This document shows, piece after piece, positions 42,207-51,952 of a stretch of DNA of 64,000 bases. The stretch is from Mycolicibacterium monacense (GTDB lineage: Bacteria > Actinomycetota > Actinomycetes > Mycobacteriales > Mycobacteriaceae). The stretch lies in contig NZ_AP022617.1 in NCBI RefSeq assembly GCF_010731575.1, forward strand, positions 5,394,001-5,458,000, read 5' to 3'. Within the stretch, counting starts at the first letter, position 1. Every line of letters starts with the position of its first letter. The translations under genes and the position numbers were made by a program. Below the pieces are notes generated by a model. That model was not told where the DNA came from. It did not search any database and saw only the letters and a list, made by a program, of their open reading frames with translations.

Positions 42207-43199
42207 ATGGTGAGCCACGGTTGGGGAAGACCGGCGGTCGACACCGGTACAGGCTGGGCCGTCGTCGATGTCGAGACGTCGGGTTTCCGGCCCGGGCAGG
42301 CGCGCATCGTCAGCCTGGCCGCACTCGCGGTGGGTGACGACGGCAACGTCGAACAGAGCCTGGCCACCCTGCTGAATCCGGGTGTCGACCCGGGGCCCAC
42401 GCATGTGCACGGGCTGACCGCCGAGATGCTCGAGGGTGCGCCCCGCTTCGGTGACGTCGTCGCAGACCTCGCCGAACTTCTGCGCGGTCGTACGCTCGTC
42501 GCGCACAACGTCGGATTCGACTACTCGTTCCTGACCGCCGAGGCCGAACTCGTCGGCGCGGAACTGCCGATCGACTCGGTGATGTGCACCGTCGAACTCG
42601 CCCGCCGCCTCGACCTGGGGACGGAGAACCTGCGGTTGGAGACCCTCGCGGCGCACTGGGGTGTGCCGCAACTCAAACCGCACGATGCGCTCGACGACGC
42701 TCAGGTCCTCGCGCAGATCCTCAAACCGACGCTGGCGCGCGCCCGCGAGCGCAGGGCCTGGCTGCCGACGCGTTCGGTGAGCCGGCGGCGGTGGCCCAAC
42801 GGCCGGGTCACCCACGACGACCTGCACCCGTTGAGGATGGTGGCCGCGCGGCTGCCCTGCGCGTACCTGAATCCCGGCCGCTACATCGCGGGCCGCCCGC
42901 TGGTGAAAGGTATGCGCGTCGCGGTCGCCGCGGAGGTCACGCGCACTTACGAAGAGCTGATCGAGCGGTTGCTCACCGCCGGGCTGGCCTACACCGACGC
43001 GGTGGACACGGAGACCTCACTGGTCATCTGCAACCAGCCCGATGTCGAACAGGGCAAGGGCTACCAGGCTCAGGAGCTCGGCGTCCCGGTGCTCTCGGAC
43101 GCCGACTTCCTGCGGGCCCTCGACCACGTCGTCGGGGGCACCGGTATCGAGGAGTTCTTCGACGCCACCACGGTCGGCGATCAGTTCGCGCTGTTCTAG
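42207..43199 (+). CDS. DnaQ-type 3'-5' exonuclease with BRCT domain
   Basis: 330-aa DEDDh exonuclease. N-terminal domain (about 10-180) shows VVDVETSGF (Asp, Glu), HNVGFDYSF (Asp), and HDALDDAQVL (His, Asp). The C-terminal part from about 235 (PLVKGMRVAVAAEVTRTYEE to DADFLRAL) looks like a BRCT domain. Matches Rv3711c-type DNA polymerase III epsilon-like proteins, thought to proofread or process DNA ends. GTG 42210 is an alternative start. Its 3' end overlaps the convergent flavin reductase gene by 4 bp. Confidence 0.88.
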   Translation: MVSHGWGRPAVDTGTGWAVVDVETSGFRPGQARIVSLAALAVGDDGNVEQSLATLLNPGVDPGPTHVHGLTAEMLEGAPRFGDVVADLAELLRGRTLVAHNVGFDYSFLTAEAELVGAELPIDSVMCTVELARRLDLGTENLRLETLAAHWGVPQLKPHDALDDAQVLAQILKPTLARARERRAWLPTRSVSRRRWPNGRVTHDDLHPLRMVAARLPCAYLNPGRYIAGRPLVKGMRVAVAAEVTRTYEELIERLLTAGLAYTDAVDTETSLVICNQPDVEQGKGYQAQELGVPVLSDADFLRALDHVVGGTGIEEFFDATTVGDQFALF

Positions 43200-43672
43200 G
43201 AAGGCACGAACCGGCGCGCCACCTCGAGCCACCTGTCGAGTTCGGGTGAGGTCTCGTACTCGGAGTCGAGCAGGTACAGGCTCGGTGCCGGACAGCTCGC
43301 GCCGATCTCCACCAGAACCGGACGCAGGGTCAACTCCGGTGCCAGCGCATGGGCCAGTGAGCCGCCCAGCATGAGCGGGAACGTCGGGACCTGACCGAGT
43401 TCACCCTGGCCGAACTGGTCGAGGAACAGCTTGAGCAGCCCGGTGTAGGTGGCCTTGAACGTCGGCGAGGCGACGACGAGGCTGTCCGCGGACTTCACGA
43501 TGTCCTTGGCCTCGGCCACCTTCGGGTCGCCCCACCCGAGTAGCCCGGCGCCGAGATCGACGACATCGATCACGTGCTCGGCGGGTGAGCCGGTCAGCCT
43601 CTCGGCGACCAGTTCGGCGGCGGCCCGCGTGCGCGACTTAGGTTTCGGATTCCCCACGACGACGACAGTCAC
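43196..43672 (-). CDS. NADPH-dependent FMN reductase-like flavodoxin
   Basis: 158-aa flavodoxin-fold protein of the SsuE/FMN-reductase family. It starts MTVVVVGNPKPKSRTRAAAE (phosphate-binding loop) and has SPTFKATYTGLLKLFLDQF in the middle. It supplies reduced FMN to monooxygenases. Located between the exonuclease gene and leuA; 18 bp upstream of the leuA stop on the same strand as leuA. Partner unknown. Confidence 0.87.
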   Translation of the reverse strand: MTVVVVGNPKPKSRTRAAAELVAERLTGSPAEHVIDVVDLGAGLLGWGDPKVAEAKDIVKSADSLVVASPTFKATYTGLLKLFLDQFGQGELGQVPTFPLMLGGSLAHALAPELTLRPVLVEIGASCPAPSLYLLDSEYETSPELDRWLEVARRFVPS

Positions 43673-43690
43673 CTGGGCAGCCTCTCACGG

Positions 43691-45571
<1,881 letters not shown>

Positions 45572-45578
<7 letters not shown>

Positions 45579-45619
45579 CCGCCGCGGCGGCCGAGAAGGA
45601 GCGCCCGCTGCACAAACAT
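45572..45619 (-). CDS. leuA leader peptide (15 aa) with three Leu codons
   Basis: ORF MFVQRALLLGRRGGV, ending TGA, 75 bp before leuA. Codons 7-9 are CTC-CTT-CTC. The TACAGT box (45629-45634) is 9 nt upstream of the ATG and matches the mycobacterial -10, so the leader mRNA should be leaderless or nearly so. A short peptide with a Leu run before a leucine-biosynthesis gene is the hallmark of translational/transcriptional attenuation, proposed for actinobacterial leuA genes (recollection). The first arm of the hairpin pair overlaps the stop codon. Confidence 0.72.
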
Positions 45620-45628
45620 GGTGAGCTC

Positions 45629-45634
45629 ACTGTA
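45629..45634 (-). promoter_or_regulatory. Probable -10 element of leuA
   Basis: TACAGT on the minus strand fits the TANNNT consensus of SigA promoters in mycobacteria. It is 9 nt upstream of the leader peptide ATG. No clear -35 TTGAC-like box was found at the proper distance. Confidence 0.5.
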
Positions 45635-45666
45635 GCGCGCCGCAGCACCGCGACCCAAATGCGGCG

Positions 45667-46326
45667 CTAGACGGCGGAGTCCGGGAACGCGATCACCGAC
45701 AGGAACCGGATCGGCAGTTCGACCAGGTCGACGGGGCCGTGCGCACCCTCCCCGTCGATCTGCAGCGAATCGCCGGGGTGCAGCCGGTACACCGAGCGGC
45801 TGTGGCTGTAGTCCATGACGCCCTCGAGCATGTAGATGAACTCGGTGCCGGGATGCTGGAACAGCGGGTAGGTCCGGCTCTTCTCCGACAGCGTGACCTC
45901 GAGGCATTCCAGCCGCTTGTGCTCACCGCGCAGCGAGCCCAGCAACTGGTAGTCGTGGCCCTCCTTGGTGCCGTTGCGCACGATCCGCGCGCCGGTACCC
46001 GCCTTGACGAACGCGGCGGGGCGCTCGACGTCCGCACCGCGGAACAGTGTGGTGACCGGTACGTCGAACCCCTTGGCCAGCAGCGCCAGCGTGGACAGGC
46101 TGCAGGAGGTCTGCGCGTTCTCGATCTTGCTCATCATGGCCTTGGAGATGCCGACGCGCTCGGCCATCTCCGCGACGGTGAGTCCGTGCTGCTGCCGCAG
46201 TTGGCGCACGTTGCGCCCGATCGCCGCCTCGAACTCGGTGTCGTCGACCGGTTCCTGCGGGTCACGCTCGCGCGCGGTGCCCGACTTGTTGCGCAGCAGC
46301 GGCGCAGAATCCTCGGATGGGCTCAC
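45667..46326 (-). CDS. XRE/cupin-type transcriptional regulator
   Basis: 219-aa regulator with an N-terminal HTH_3 domain (RNVRQLRQQHGLTVAEMAER then VGISKAMMSKIENAQTSCSL) and a C-terminal cupin domain (FQHPGTEFIYMLEG, YRLHPGDSLQIDGEGAHGP). Such proteins (PuuR/EutR-like) sense small amines or their derivatives. The GTG 46326 start is close to the FAD oxidase stop at 46337; a longer frame to 46356 overlaps that gene. It is the last gene of the amt-glnT-glx module and may control it. Confidence 0.86.
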   Translation of the reverse strand: MSPSEDSAPLLRNKSGTARERDPQEPVDDTEFEAAIGRNVRQLRQQHGLTVAEMAERVGISKAMMSKIENAQTSCSLSTLALLAKGFDVPVTTLFRGADVERPAAFVKAGTGARIVRNGTKEGHDYQLLGSLRGEHKRLECLEVTLSEKSRTYPLFQHPGTEFIYMLEGVMDYSHSRSVYRLHPGDSLQIDGEGAHGPVDLVELPIRFLSVIAFPDSAV

Positions 46327-46336
46327 GGCACCCTGT

Positions 46337-47533
46337 CTAGCGCATCTCGCCGGCACCGACGTACGGGTAGGGCGTGCGGAGCAGGTCGCCCTCGGCGAAG
46401 CGGGACAGCCGGAAATCGGTCTCCGGGATCCGCGGGTCGCCGCTGCGCCCGTCGACGACGATGTCCGCCACCAACCGGCCGACCGCGGGAGCGATCTTGA
46501 AGCCGTGGCCGCTGAACCCCGCCGCGACGACGAGACCGTCGAGTTCGGTGCGGGAGATCACCGGGTTCCAATCGGGTGTGACGTCGTAACAGCCGGCGTA
46601 GCTGCTGGTGATCGAGGCGTCGGGGAAACCGGGGAACCGGGTGCCGACCTTGTCGACGGTGATGTCGACGAAGTCGTCGGTGGCGCGGTTGAGGTAGTCG
46701 TCCGGGTCCGTCTCCTCGTTGTCGGCCAGGTCGCTGTTGCCGAACAGCACTGTGCCGTCGGGTTCGGGGCGGATGTACTGCAGCGACACCAGATCGGAGA
46801 ACACCGGCACCGGACCGAGTTCCACACCGGGGTCGATGAGCACGATCTGTTCGCGCACCACGCGGATCGGCACGTCGATCCCGTGCTGGGCGAGGAATGG
46901 CCGGGTCCAGGCTCCGGTGGCGACGACGACGGTCTCGGCGGAGATCTCGCCGCCGTCGGCCAGCTTCACGCCGGTGACGCGGTCGCCGACGGTCGTCAGG
47001 TTCTGCACCGCGGTGCTCTGCCGCACGCGCACACCCGCGGACCGGGCGGCCGCCGCGAACGCCTGGGCGGTCCGATAGGCATCGCCGTATCCGCCGCGGG
47101 GCTCCCAGCCGAACGCCGCGAACGGTTCTAGGTCGGCGAACGGCCACATCTCGGCGACCTCTGCGGCGTCGATCTCCTCGGTCTGCACACCGACCGCGCG
47201 CTGCGCCGCGAGGCTCTTGCGCATCGCGCCGACGTTCGGCTCGCCGACCCCGACGACGTATCCGGTCTGGCGGAATCCGATGTCGTCGGCCTGCTCGCCC
47301 AGGTACTTCTGCGGGTTCTCGAACACCTCGAGTCCGGCGTTGGCCATGGCGGCCAGCGAGCTGACCCCGTAGTGGCAGCGCACGATACCGCTCGATTTAC
47401 CCGTCATCCCGGACCCGACGGTATTCCGTTCGACCACAACCACATTCGTGATCCCGCGCTCGGCCAACGCCCACGCGGCGGCGGCGCCCTCCAGACCGCC
47501 GCCGACGATGACGACGTCAGCTGTTTCGATCAT
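46337..47533 (-). CDS. FAD-dependent amine/amino-acid oxidase (DAO/SoxB-like)
   Basis: 398-aa flavoprotein of the D-amino-acid oxidase superfamily, similar to sarcosine oxidase beta chains and N-methylglutamate dehydrogenase. The Rossmann motif VVIVGGGLEGAAAAWALA is at residues 8-25. FAD-binding proceeds to GAWTRPFL and the C-terminal GFSGHGFKIAPAVGRL, which is typical. The ATG overlaps the glutamate-synthase-like stop (ATGA), so it is in the operon. The presumed substrate is an N-substituted or secondary amino acid made by the neighbouring enzymes (inference). Confidence 0.86.
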   Translation of the reverse strand: MIETADVVIVGGGLEGAAAAWALAERGITNVVVVERNTVGSGMTGKSSGIVRCHYGVSSLAAMANAGLEVFENPQKYLGEQADDIGFRQTGYVVGVGEPNVGAMRKSLAAQRAVGVQTEEIDAAEVAEMWPFADLEPFAAFGWEPRGGYGDAYRTAQAFAAAARSAGVRVRQSTAVQNLTTVGDRVTGVKLADGGEISAETVVVATGAWTRPFLAQHGIDVPIRVVREQIVLIDPGVELGPVPVFSDLVSLQYIRPEPDGTVLFGNSDLADNEETDPDDYLNRATDDFVDITVDKVGTRFPGFPDASITSSYAGCYDVTPDWNPVISRTELDGLVVAAGFSGHGFKIAPAVGRLVADIVVDGRSGDPRIPETDFRLSRFAEGDLLRTPYPYVGAGEMR

Positions 47534-48900
47534 CGGCCGGGAATCCAGTCGGTGCCGGCCAGCGGAACGCGGGCCATGGCCGCGGCTTCGATGCTGACGG
47601 CCACCAGATCCTCGGGTTCGAGATGGCAGACGTGGGCCTTACCGCAGGCCCGGGCGATGGTCTGGGCCTCCATGGTCAGCACCCGCAGATAGTTCGCGAG
47701 CCGCCGGCCGGCCTCGACAGGGTCGAGCCGGGCGGCCAGCTCCGGGTCCTGGGTGGTGATGCCGGCAGGATCGCGGCCGTCCTGGAAATCGTCGTAAAAC
47801 CCTGCGGCGCTGCCGATCTTCTCGTATTCGGCGGCATACCTCGGATGGTTGTCGCCGAGCGCGATCAGGGCCGCCGTGCCGATAGCGACCGCATCGGCGC
47901 CCAGTGCGAGCGCCTTGGCCACGTCGGCCCCGGTGCGGATGCCGCCGGAGACGATGAGCTGGACTGACCCATCTCCCGTCGCTCCGTCCCCCTGCGCTTC
48001 GCGCGGGAGGTGCCCCCGCGCCCCGGCCTTCCGGTGCACACCGAGTTCCTGCAGCGCCTGCACCGCCTGCGGGATCGCCGCCAGCGTCGGGACGCCGACG
48101 TGTTCGATGAACACCTCCTGCGTGGCGGCGGTGCCGCCCTGCATCCCGTCGACGACCACCACGTCGGCGCCGGCGTGCACCGCGAGCTTGACGTCGTAGT
48201 AGGTGCGGGTGGCGCCGACCTTGACGTAGATCGGCTTCTCCCAGTCGGTGATCTCCCTCAACTCGTTGATCTTGATGGTGAGGTCGTCGGGTCCCGTCCA
48301 GTCCGGGTGCCGGCACGCCGACCGTTGGTCGATGCCTTCCGGCAGCGTCCGCATCGATGCGACACGCTCGGAGATCTTCTGGCCCAACAGCATTCCGCCA
48401 CCGCCGGGTTTGGCGCCCTGGCCGAGCACCACCTCGATCGCGTCGGCCTTGCGCAGGTCGTCGGGGTTCATGCCGTAGCGCGACGGCAGGTACTGGTACA
48501 CCAGGTGTTTGCTCTGCCCACGTTCCTCGGGCGTCATGCCCCCGTCACCGGTGGTGGTGGAGGTGCCGACCTCGCTGGCGCCGCGGCCCAGCGCCTCCTT
48601 GGCCTGTCCGGACAGTGCGCCGAACGACATACCGGCGATGGTGACCGGGATATCCAGGTGCAAGGGGTATTTGGCGTGTCGGCCACCCAGCACCACGTCG
48701 GTGGCGCACCGCTCGCGATAGCCCTCCAGGGGGTAGCGCGACATCGAGGCCCCGAGGAAGAGCAGATCGTCGAAGTGGGGCAGCGCCCGCTTGGCACCCC
48801 AGCCGCGGATGTCGTAGATGCCGGTGTCGGCGGCGCGCTGGATGCCTGCGATGGTGTCGCGGTCGAAGGTCGCCGATTCGCGCAGTGCCCAGGTGCTCAT
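47530..48900 (-). CDS. Glutamate-synthase-like FMN-binding protein (GlxD/MgsC-like)
   Basis: 456-aa FMN-containing protein matching the FMN/central part of GltB: PVTIAGMSFGALSGQAKEAL, GEGG-like TGDGGMTPEER, KPGGGGMLLG, KVGATRTYYDVKLA and SGGIRTGADVAKALALGADAVAIG. In GlxBCD/MgsABC the three-part split glutamate synthase makes amine-substituted glutamate. Residues between HRK and VQLIV hold a 21-aa Gly/Arg-rich insert (47965-48027) not expected in the family. Stop overlaps the FAD oxidase start (ATGA). Confidence 0.88.
   Translation of the reverse strand: MSTWALRESATFDRDTIAGIQRAADTGIYDIRGWGAKRALPHFDDLLFLGASMSRYPLEGYRERCATDVVLGGRHAKYPLHLDIPVTIAGMSFGALSGQAKEALGRGASEVGTSTTTGDGGMTPEERGQSKHLVYQYLPSRYGMNPDDLRKADAIEVVLGQGAKPGGGGMLLGQKISERVASMRTLPEGIDQRSACRHPDWTGPDDLTIKINELREITDWEKPIYVKVGATRTYYDVKLAVHAGADVVVVDGMQGGTAATQEVFIEHVGVPTLAAIPQAVQALQELGVHRKAGARGHLPREAQGDGATGDGSVQLIVSGGIRTGADVAKALALGADAVAIGTAALIALGDNHPRYAAEYEKIGSAAGFYDDFQDGRDPAGITTQDPELAARLDPVEAGRRLANYLRVLTMEAQTIARACGKAHVCHLEPEDLVAVSIEAAAMARVPLAGTDWIPGR
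47965..48027. repeat. 63-bp GC-rich palindromic insertion in glxD-like gene
   Basis: Bases between the codons of HRK and VQL in the glutamate-synthase-like gene. They contain GCGCTTCGCGC, a 4+3+4 inverted repeat, and a CCCCCTGCGC / GTGCCCCCGCGC context. 63 bp keeps the reading frame. The look is that of a small dispersed mycobacterial palindromic repeat; no second copy was noticed in this window. Function, if any, unknown. Confidence 0.55.
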
Positions 48901-49616
48901 CAGTAACTCCCTGTGTTGTCGACGTGGAAGTGGTAGAGCTCGCGGGCCGAGCCGTACCGGGTGTAGGCGGCGGTGTCGTCGTCCTCGAAACCCGCGGCCT
49001 TGAGCAGCCGGCCGAGCTCCTCGTGGTGTTCCTCGCGCATCTCCTTGGCGACGCAGTCCGCGCCCAGGGAGGCAACGGATCCGCGGACGTAGAGCCGTGC
49101 CTCGTAGATCGAGTCGCCCAGTGCCTCACCCGCGTCGCCACGGACGACGAGCCGGCCGGCCTGCGCCATGAACGCGCTCATGTGGCCGATGTCGCCGCCG
49201 ACGACGATGTCGATGCCCTTCATCGAGATGCCGCACCGCGCAGCGGCATTGCCCTCGATGACCAGCAGCCCACCGTGGCCGGTGGCGCCCGCCGACTGCG
49301 ACGCGTTGCCCTTCACCCACACGGTGCCGCTCATCATGTTCTCGGCGACACCCGTGCCGGCGTTGCCGTCGATGACGACCTCGGCCTGCTGGTTCATCCC
49401 CGCCGCGTAGTACCCGACGTGGCCCTCGACCGTGACGCGTACGGGGGCGTTGAGCCCCACCGCGACGTTGTGCGCGCCATCGGGATGTTCGATGACGAAG
49501 TCCCCGGCAAGGTCACCAGCGTGCAGCGCGGCGTTGACGTCGCGCAGGGGGGTGGTGCGGAGGTCGAAGGCCAGCGCCGACGAGCGCTCGCGCGAGGAGA
49601 AGCTCAGCGCTGCCAT
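48900..49616 (-). CDS. GXGXG-domain protein (GlxC/MgsB-like)
   Basis: 238-aa beta-helix protein equal to the C-terminal GXGXG domain of glutamate synthase. Repeats such as GVGLNAP, VEGHVGYYAAGMNQQAEVVI and DGNAGTGVAENMMSG build the right-handed helix. It is one of three proteins that together form a split glutamate synthase. Shares its TGATG with the next gene start (overlap 1 bp) and overlaps the amidotransferase gene end by 13 bp, so all are translated together. Confidence 0.88.
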   Translation of the reverse strand: MAALSFSSRERSSALAFDLRTTPLRDVNAALHAGDLAGDFVIEHPDGAHNVAVGLNAPVRVTVEGHVGYYAAGMNQQAEVVIDGNAGTGVAENMMSGTVWVKGNASQSAGATGHGGLLVIEGNAAARCGISMKGIDIVVGGDIGHMSAFMAQAGRLVVRGDAGEALGDSIYEARLYVRGSVASLGADCVAKEMREEHHEELGRLLKAAGFEDDDTAAYTRYGSARELYHFHVDNTGSY

Positions 49617-50500
49617 GCGTACACCACCTCGGGCTCGGGCTCCCAGATCGCGGCGTTCTCGACGCCGGGCAGTCCGGACAGCGCACGGTATTCACTGGCC
49701 ATCGCGACCCAATCGGAGGTTTCGGCGATAACGGCGGGTTTGCAGGCGATCGCGTCGCGCACGACCGCGAACGAGTCGCGGTTGGACACCAGCAGTGTGT
49801 AGAAGCCGTCGAAGGTGGCGCACAGTTCCTTGAGTGCGGTTCCGACGTCGCGACCGGCGGCCAGTTCGTTTGCGACGAAGCGCGCCCCCACCTCGGTGTC
49901 GTTCTCGCTGTCGAATTGCACACCGGCGGCGCGCAATTCGCGTCGGATGGTCGCATGGTTGGCGAACGATCCGTTGTGAACAAGGCACTGGTCGGACCCG
50001 ACGGCATACGGATGCGCCCCCGACGGGGTGACCGCGGATTCGGTGGCCATCCGGGTGTGCCCGACGCCCTGCCAGCCCTGCGCCGTCGACAGGCCCCACG
50101 CCTCGGTCAGCGTGTACGGGTCCCCGACGCCCTTGAGCACCGCCAGGTCCTCACCGAAACCGGCGACCAACGCATCGGGGAACGTCGCACGCGCCGCGGC
50201 GAGCAGCGCATCGGACTCGGCCTGTGCGGTCACCAGATAGGTGGCATCGAGCACCGTCACCGACACCGGCACGCCCAGCGCCGAACCCACCGCGTCGGTC
50301 ACCGATTCTGGTGACGCCCCGATCTCCAGCAGTGACACGCAGCTGTGCCCGGGCGGCGTCCACGTCGGATCTCCGTAGACCGCGACACCCGCCGAATCGC
50401 TTCCGCGGTCGGACATTTCGCACAGCATTCCGGTGAGCAGTTCGCCCAGCCGCGGTTGGAGTTCGGGGTTGCGCAGGTGCAACCCGACGATCCCACACAT
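49604..50500 (-). CDS. Class II glutamine amidotransferase (GlxB/MgsA-like)
   Basis: 298-aa Ntn-type glutaminase. The nucleophile is Cys2 in MCGIVGLHL; family motifs are DRGSDSAGVAVY, GHTRMATES, HNGSFANH and NDTEVGARFV. It releases ammonia from glutamine (or an amine from gamma-glutamyl amide) for the partner FMN protein. It is 27 bp downstream of the glutamine-synthetase-like gene and overlaps the GXGXG gene by 13 bp. Confidence 0.9.
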   Translation of the reverse strand: MCGIVGLHLRNPELQPRLGELLTGMLCEMSDRGSDSAGVAVYGDPTWTPPGHSCVSLLEIGASPESVTDAVGSALGVPVSVTVLDATYLVTAQAESDALLAAARATFPDALVAGFGEDLAVLKGVGDPYTLTEAWGLSTAQGWQGVGHTRMATESAVTPSGAHPYAVGSDQCLVHNGSFANHATIRRELRAAGVQFDSENDTEVGARFVANELAAGRDVGTALKELCATFDGFYTLLVSNRDSFAVVRDAIACKPAVIAETSDWVAMASEYRALSGLPGVENAAIWEPEPEVVYAWQR

Positions 50501-50527
50501 GTGTCGCTCTCTTTCGTTGTCAGGACT

Positions 50528-51838
50528 TCAGAACGCCGTCAGGTACTGCTCGACCTCCCACGGGCTGACCGTGCCGTGGTAGTCGAAGAATTCGTGCCGC
50601 TTGAGGCCGGCGAAATAGCGTGCGACGCCGTCACCGGCGGCGTCGAGGACACCGGAGACGACGGGATCGGCCTCGAGTTCCTCGACCGCGTGCAGCAGGG
50701 TGGGCGGCAGCGTCGACCGGGTCTCCGCCACCGCGCCGACCGCGCCCGGATCGGCCGACCGCTTGATCCCGTCCAGTCCGGCGCCGAGCGCCGCCGCGAC
50801 CGCGAGGTACGGATTGGCCGAGCCGTCACCGCCGCGCAGTTCGATGCGCTGGGCGTCGGGTACGCGGATGTAGTGGGTGCGGTCGTTGCCGCCGAAGGTG
50901 GCGCTGCGCGGCGCCCAGGACGCACCGGAGGCGGTACTGACGGCCCCGGTTCGCTTGTAGGAGTTGACCGTCGGTGCGATCACCGACTGCAGCGCACAGG
51001 CGTGGTCGAGGATGCCCCCGATGAAGGAGTACGCGGTGTCCGACAGGCCCAGGCCCCGTTCGTCGGATTCGCAGGGGAAGACCGGGGTGCCGCCGCTGGT
51101 CAGCGACAGGTGCAGGTGCAGGCCGCTGCCGGTCCGGTCCCCGAACGGTTTCGGCATGAACGTGGCCACCATCCCGCGCTCGGCGGCGATCATCGACAGC
51201 AGGTAGCGCAGCGTGATCACGCGGTCGGCGGTGGTCAACGCATCGGCGAACTGGAAATTCTGCTCGAACTGGCCGTTGCCGTCCTCGTGGTCGTTGGCGT
51301 AGTTGGCCCAGCCGAGCTGGTTCATCGCCGAGGAGATCGTGGTGAGGTGGTCGTACATGCGGGTCACCCCGCGCGCGTCGTAACACGGCTGGGCGGCGGT
51401 GTCGGCGGCGTCGGCCGTGGCGAGGCTGCCGTCGGCGTTGCGGGTGAGCAGGAAGTACTCGACCTCCGCGCCGACCCAGGGTTCGAAGCCGGCGTCGGCG
51501 GCCTGCTGAATGAGGCTCCTGAGGATGATGCGCGGCGCGTATGGCCACGGCTTGCCCTCGACATGCGGATCGCAGTGCACGATCGCCAGGCCGTCCTTGA
51601 CGAACGGGATCGGGGTGAACGACGCGGCGTCCGGAATCGCCATCAGGTCAGGGTCTTTGGGTTCCTGACCCATGGCCCCGACCGCGTATCCGGCGAAGCC
51701 GACGCCCTCGGTGGCGAGCTGTTCGACCGCTTCGACGGGAACGAGCTTGGCGCAGGGCTTTCCGCGCAGATCGACGAACAGCGCGAGGATGAACTTGGTG
51801 CCGGTCTTCTCGGCGAGGGCGGCGAGATCGGTGGACAT
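50528..51838 (-). CDS. Glutamine-synthetase-family ligase (GlnT/type III, GmaS-like)
   Basis: 436-aa member of the glutamine synthetase superfamily, distinct from GlnA1. It shows DLRGKPCAKLVP, AEVEYFLL (metal Glu), NHEDG-like HEDGNGQFEQNF, SGLHLHLSL, the NRT.Y-like SYKRTGAV and R.ELR-like RIELRGGDGSANPY. Ligases of this group make glutamine or, in methylotrophs, gamma-glutamylmethylamide from glutamate and an amine. With amidotransferase, GXGXG and FMN genes downstream, an amine-using role is plausible. A palindrome lies 19 bp upstream of its start. Confidence 0.88.
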   Translation of the reverse strand: MSTDLAALAEKTGTKFILALFVDLRGKPCAKLVPVEAVEQLATEGVGFAGYAVGAMGQEPKDPDLMAIPDAASFTPIPFVKDGLAIVHCDPHVEGKPWPYAPRIILRSLIQQAADAGFEPWVGAEVEYFLLTRNADGSLATADAADTAAQPCYDARGVTRMYDHLTTISSAMNQLGWANYANDHEDGNGQFEQNFQFADALTTADRVITLRYLLSMIAAERGMVATFMPKPFGDRTGSGLHLHLSLTSGGTPVFPCESDERGLGLSDTAYSFIGGILDHACALQSVIAPTVNSYKRTGAVSTASGASWAPRSATFGGNDRTHYIRVPDAQRIELRGGDGSANPYLAVAAALGAGLDGIKRSADPGAVGAVAETRSTLPPTLLHAVEELEADPVVSGVLDAAGDGVARYFAGLKRHEFFDYHGTVSPWEVEQYLTAF

Positions 51839-51857
51839 GGCAGAACCTCTGTCTCTT

Positions 51858-51877
51858 GTGATGAATCAATGTATCAC
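51858..51877. promoter_or_regulatory. Candidate operator/promoter site before the glnT-like gene
   Basis: Imperfect inverted repeat with GTGAT and ATCAC outer arms (7 of 10 pairs), 19 bp upstream of the ligase start in the 114-bp gap after amt. It could let glnT-glx be transcribed apart from amt. Which protein binds is unknown; the XRE/cupin regulator is a candidate. Confidence 0.4.
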
Positions 51878-51952
51878 GAGGGGAAACTCGATGGATATGC
51901 GAATGCGGCCGACACGAGGCTTGGGCAGCCCCGTGCCGGCCGCGGGTGGTGA

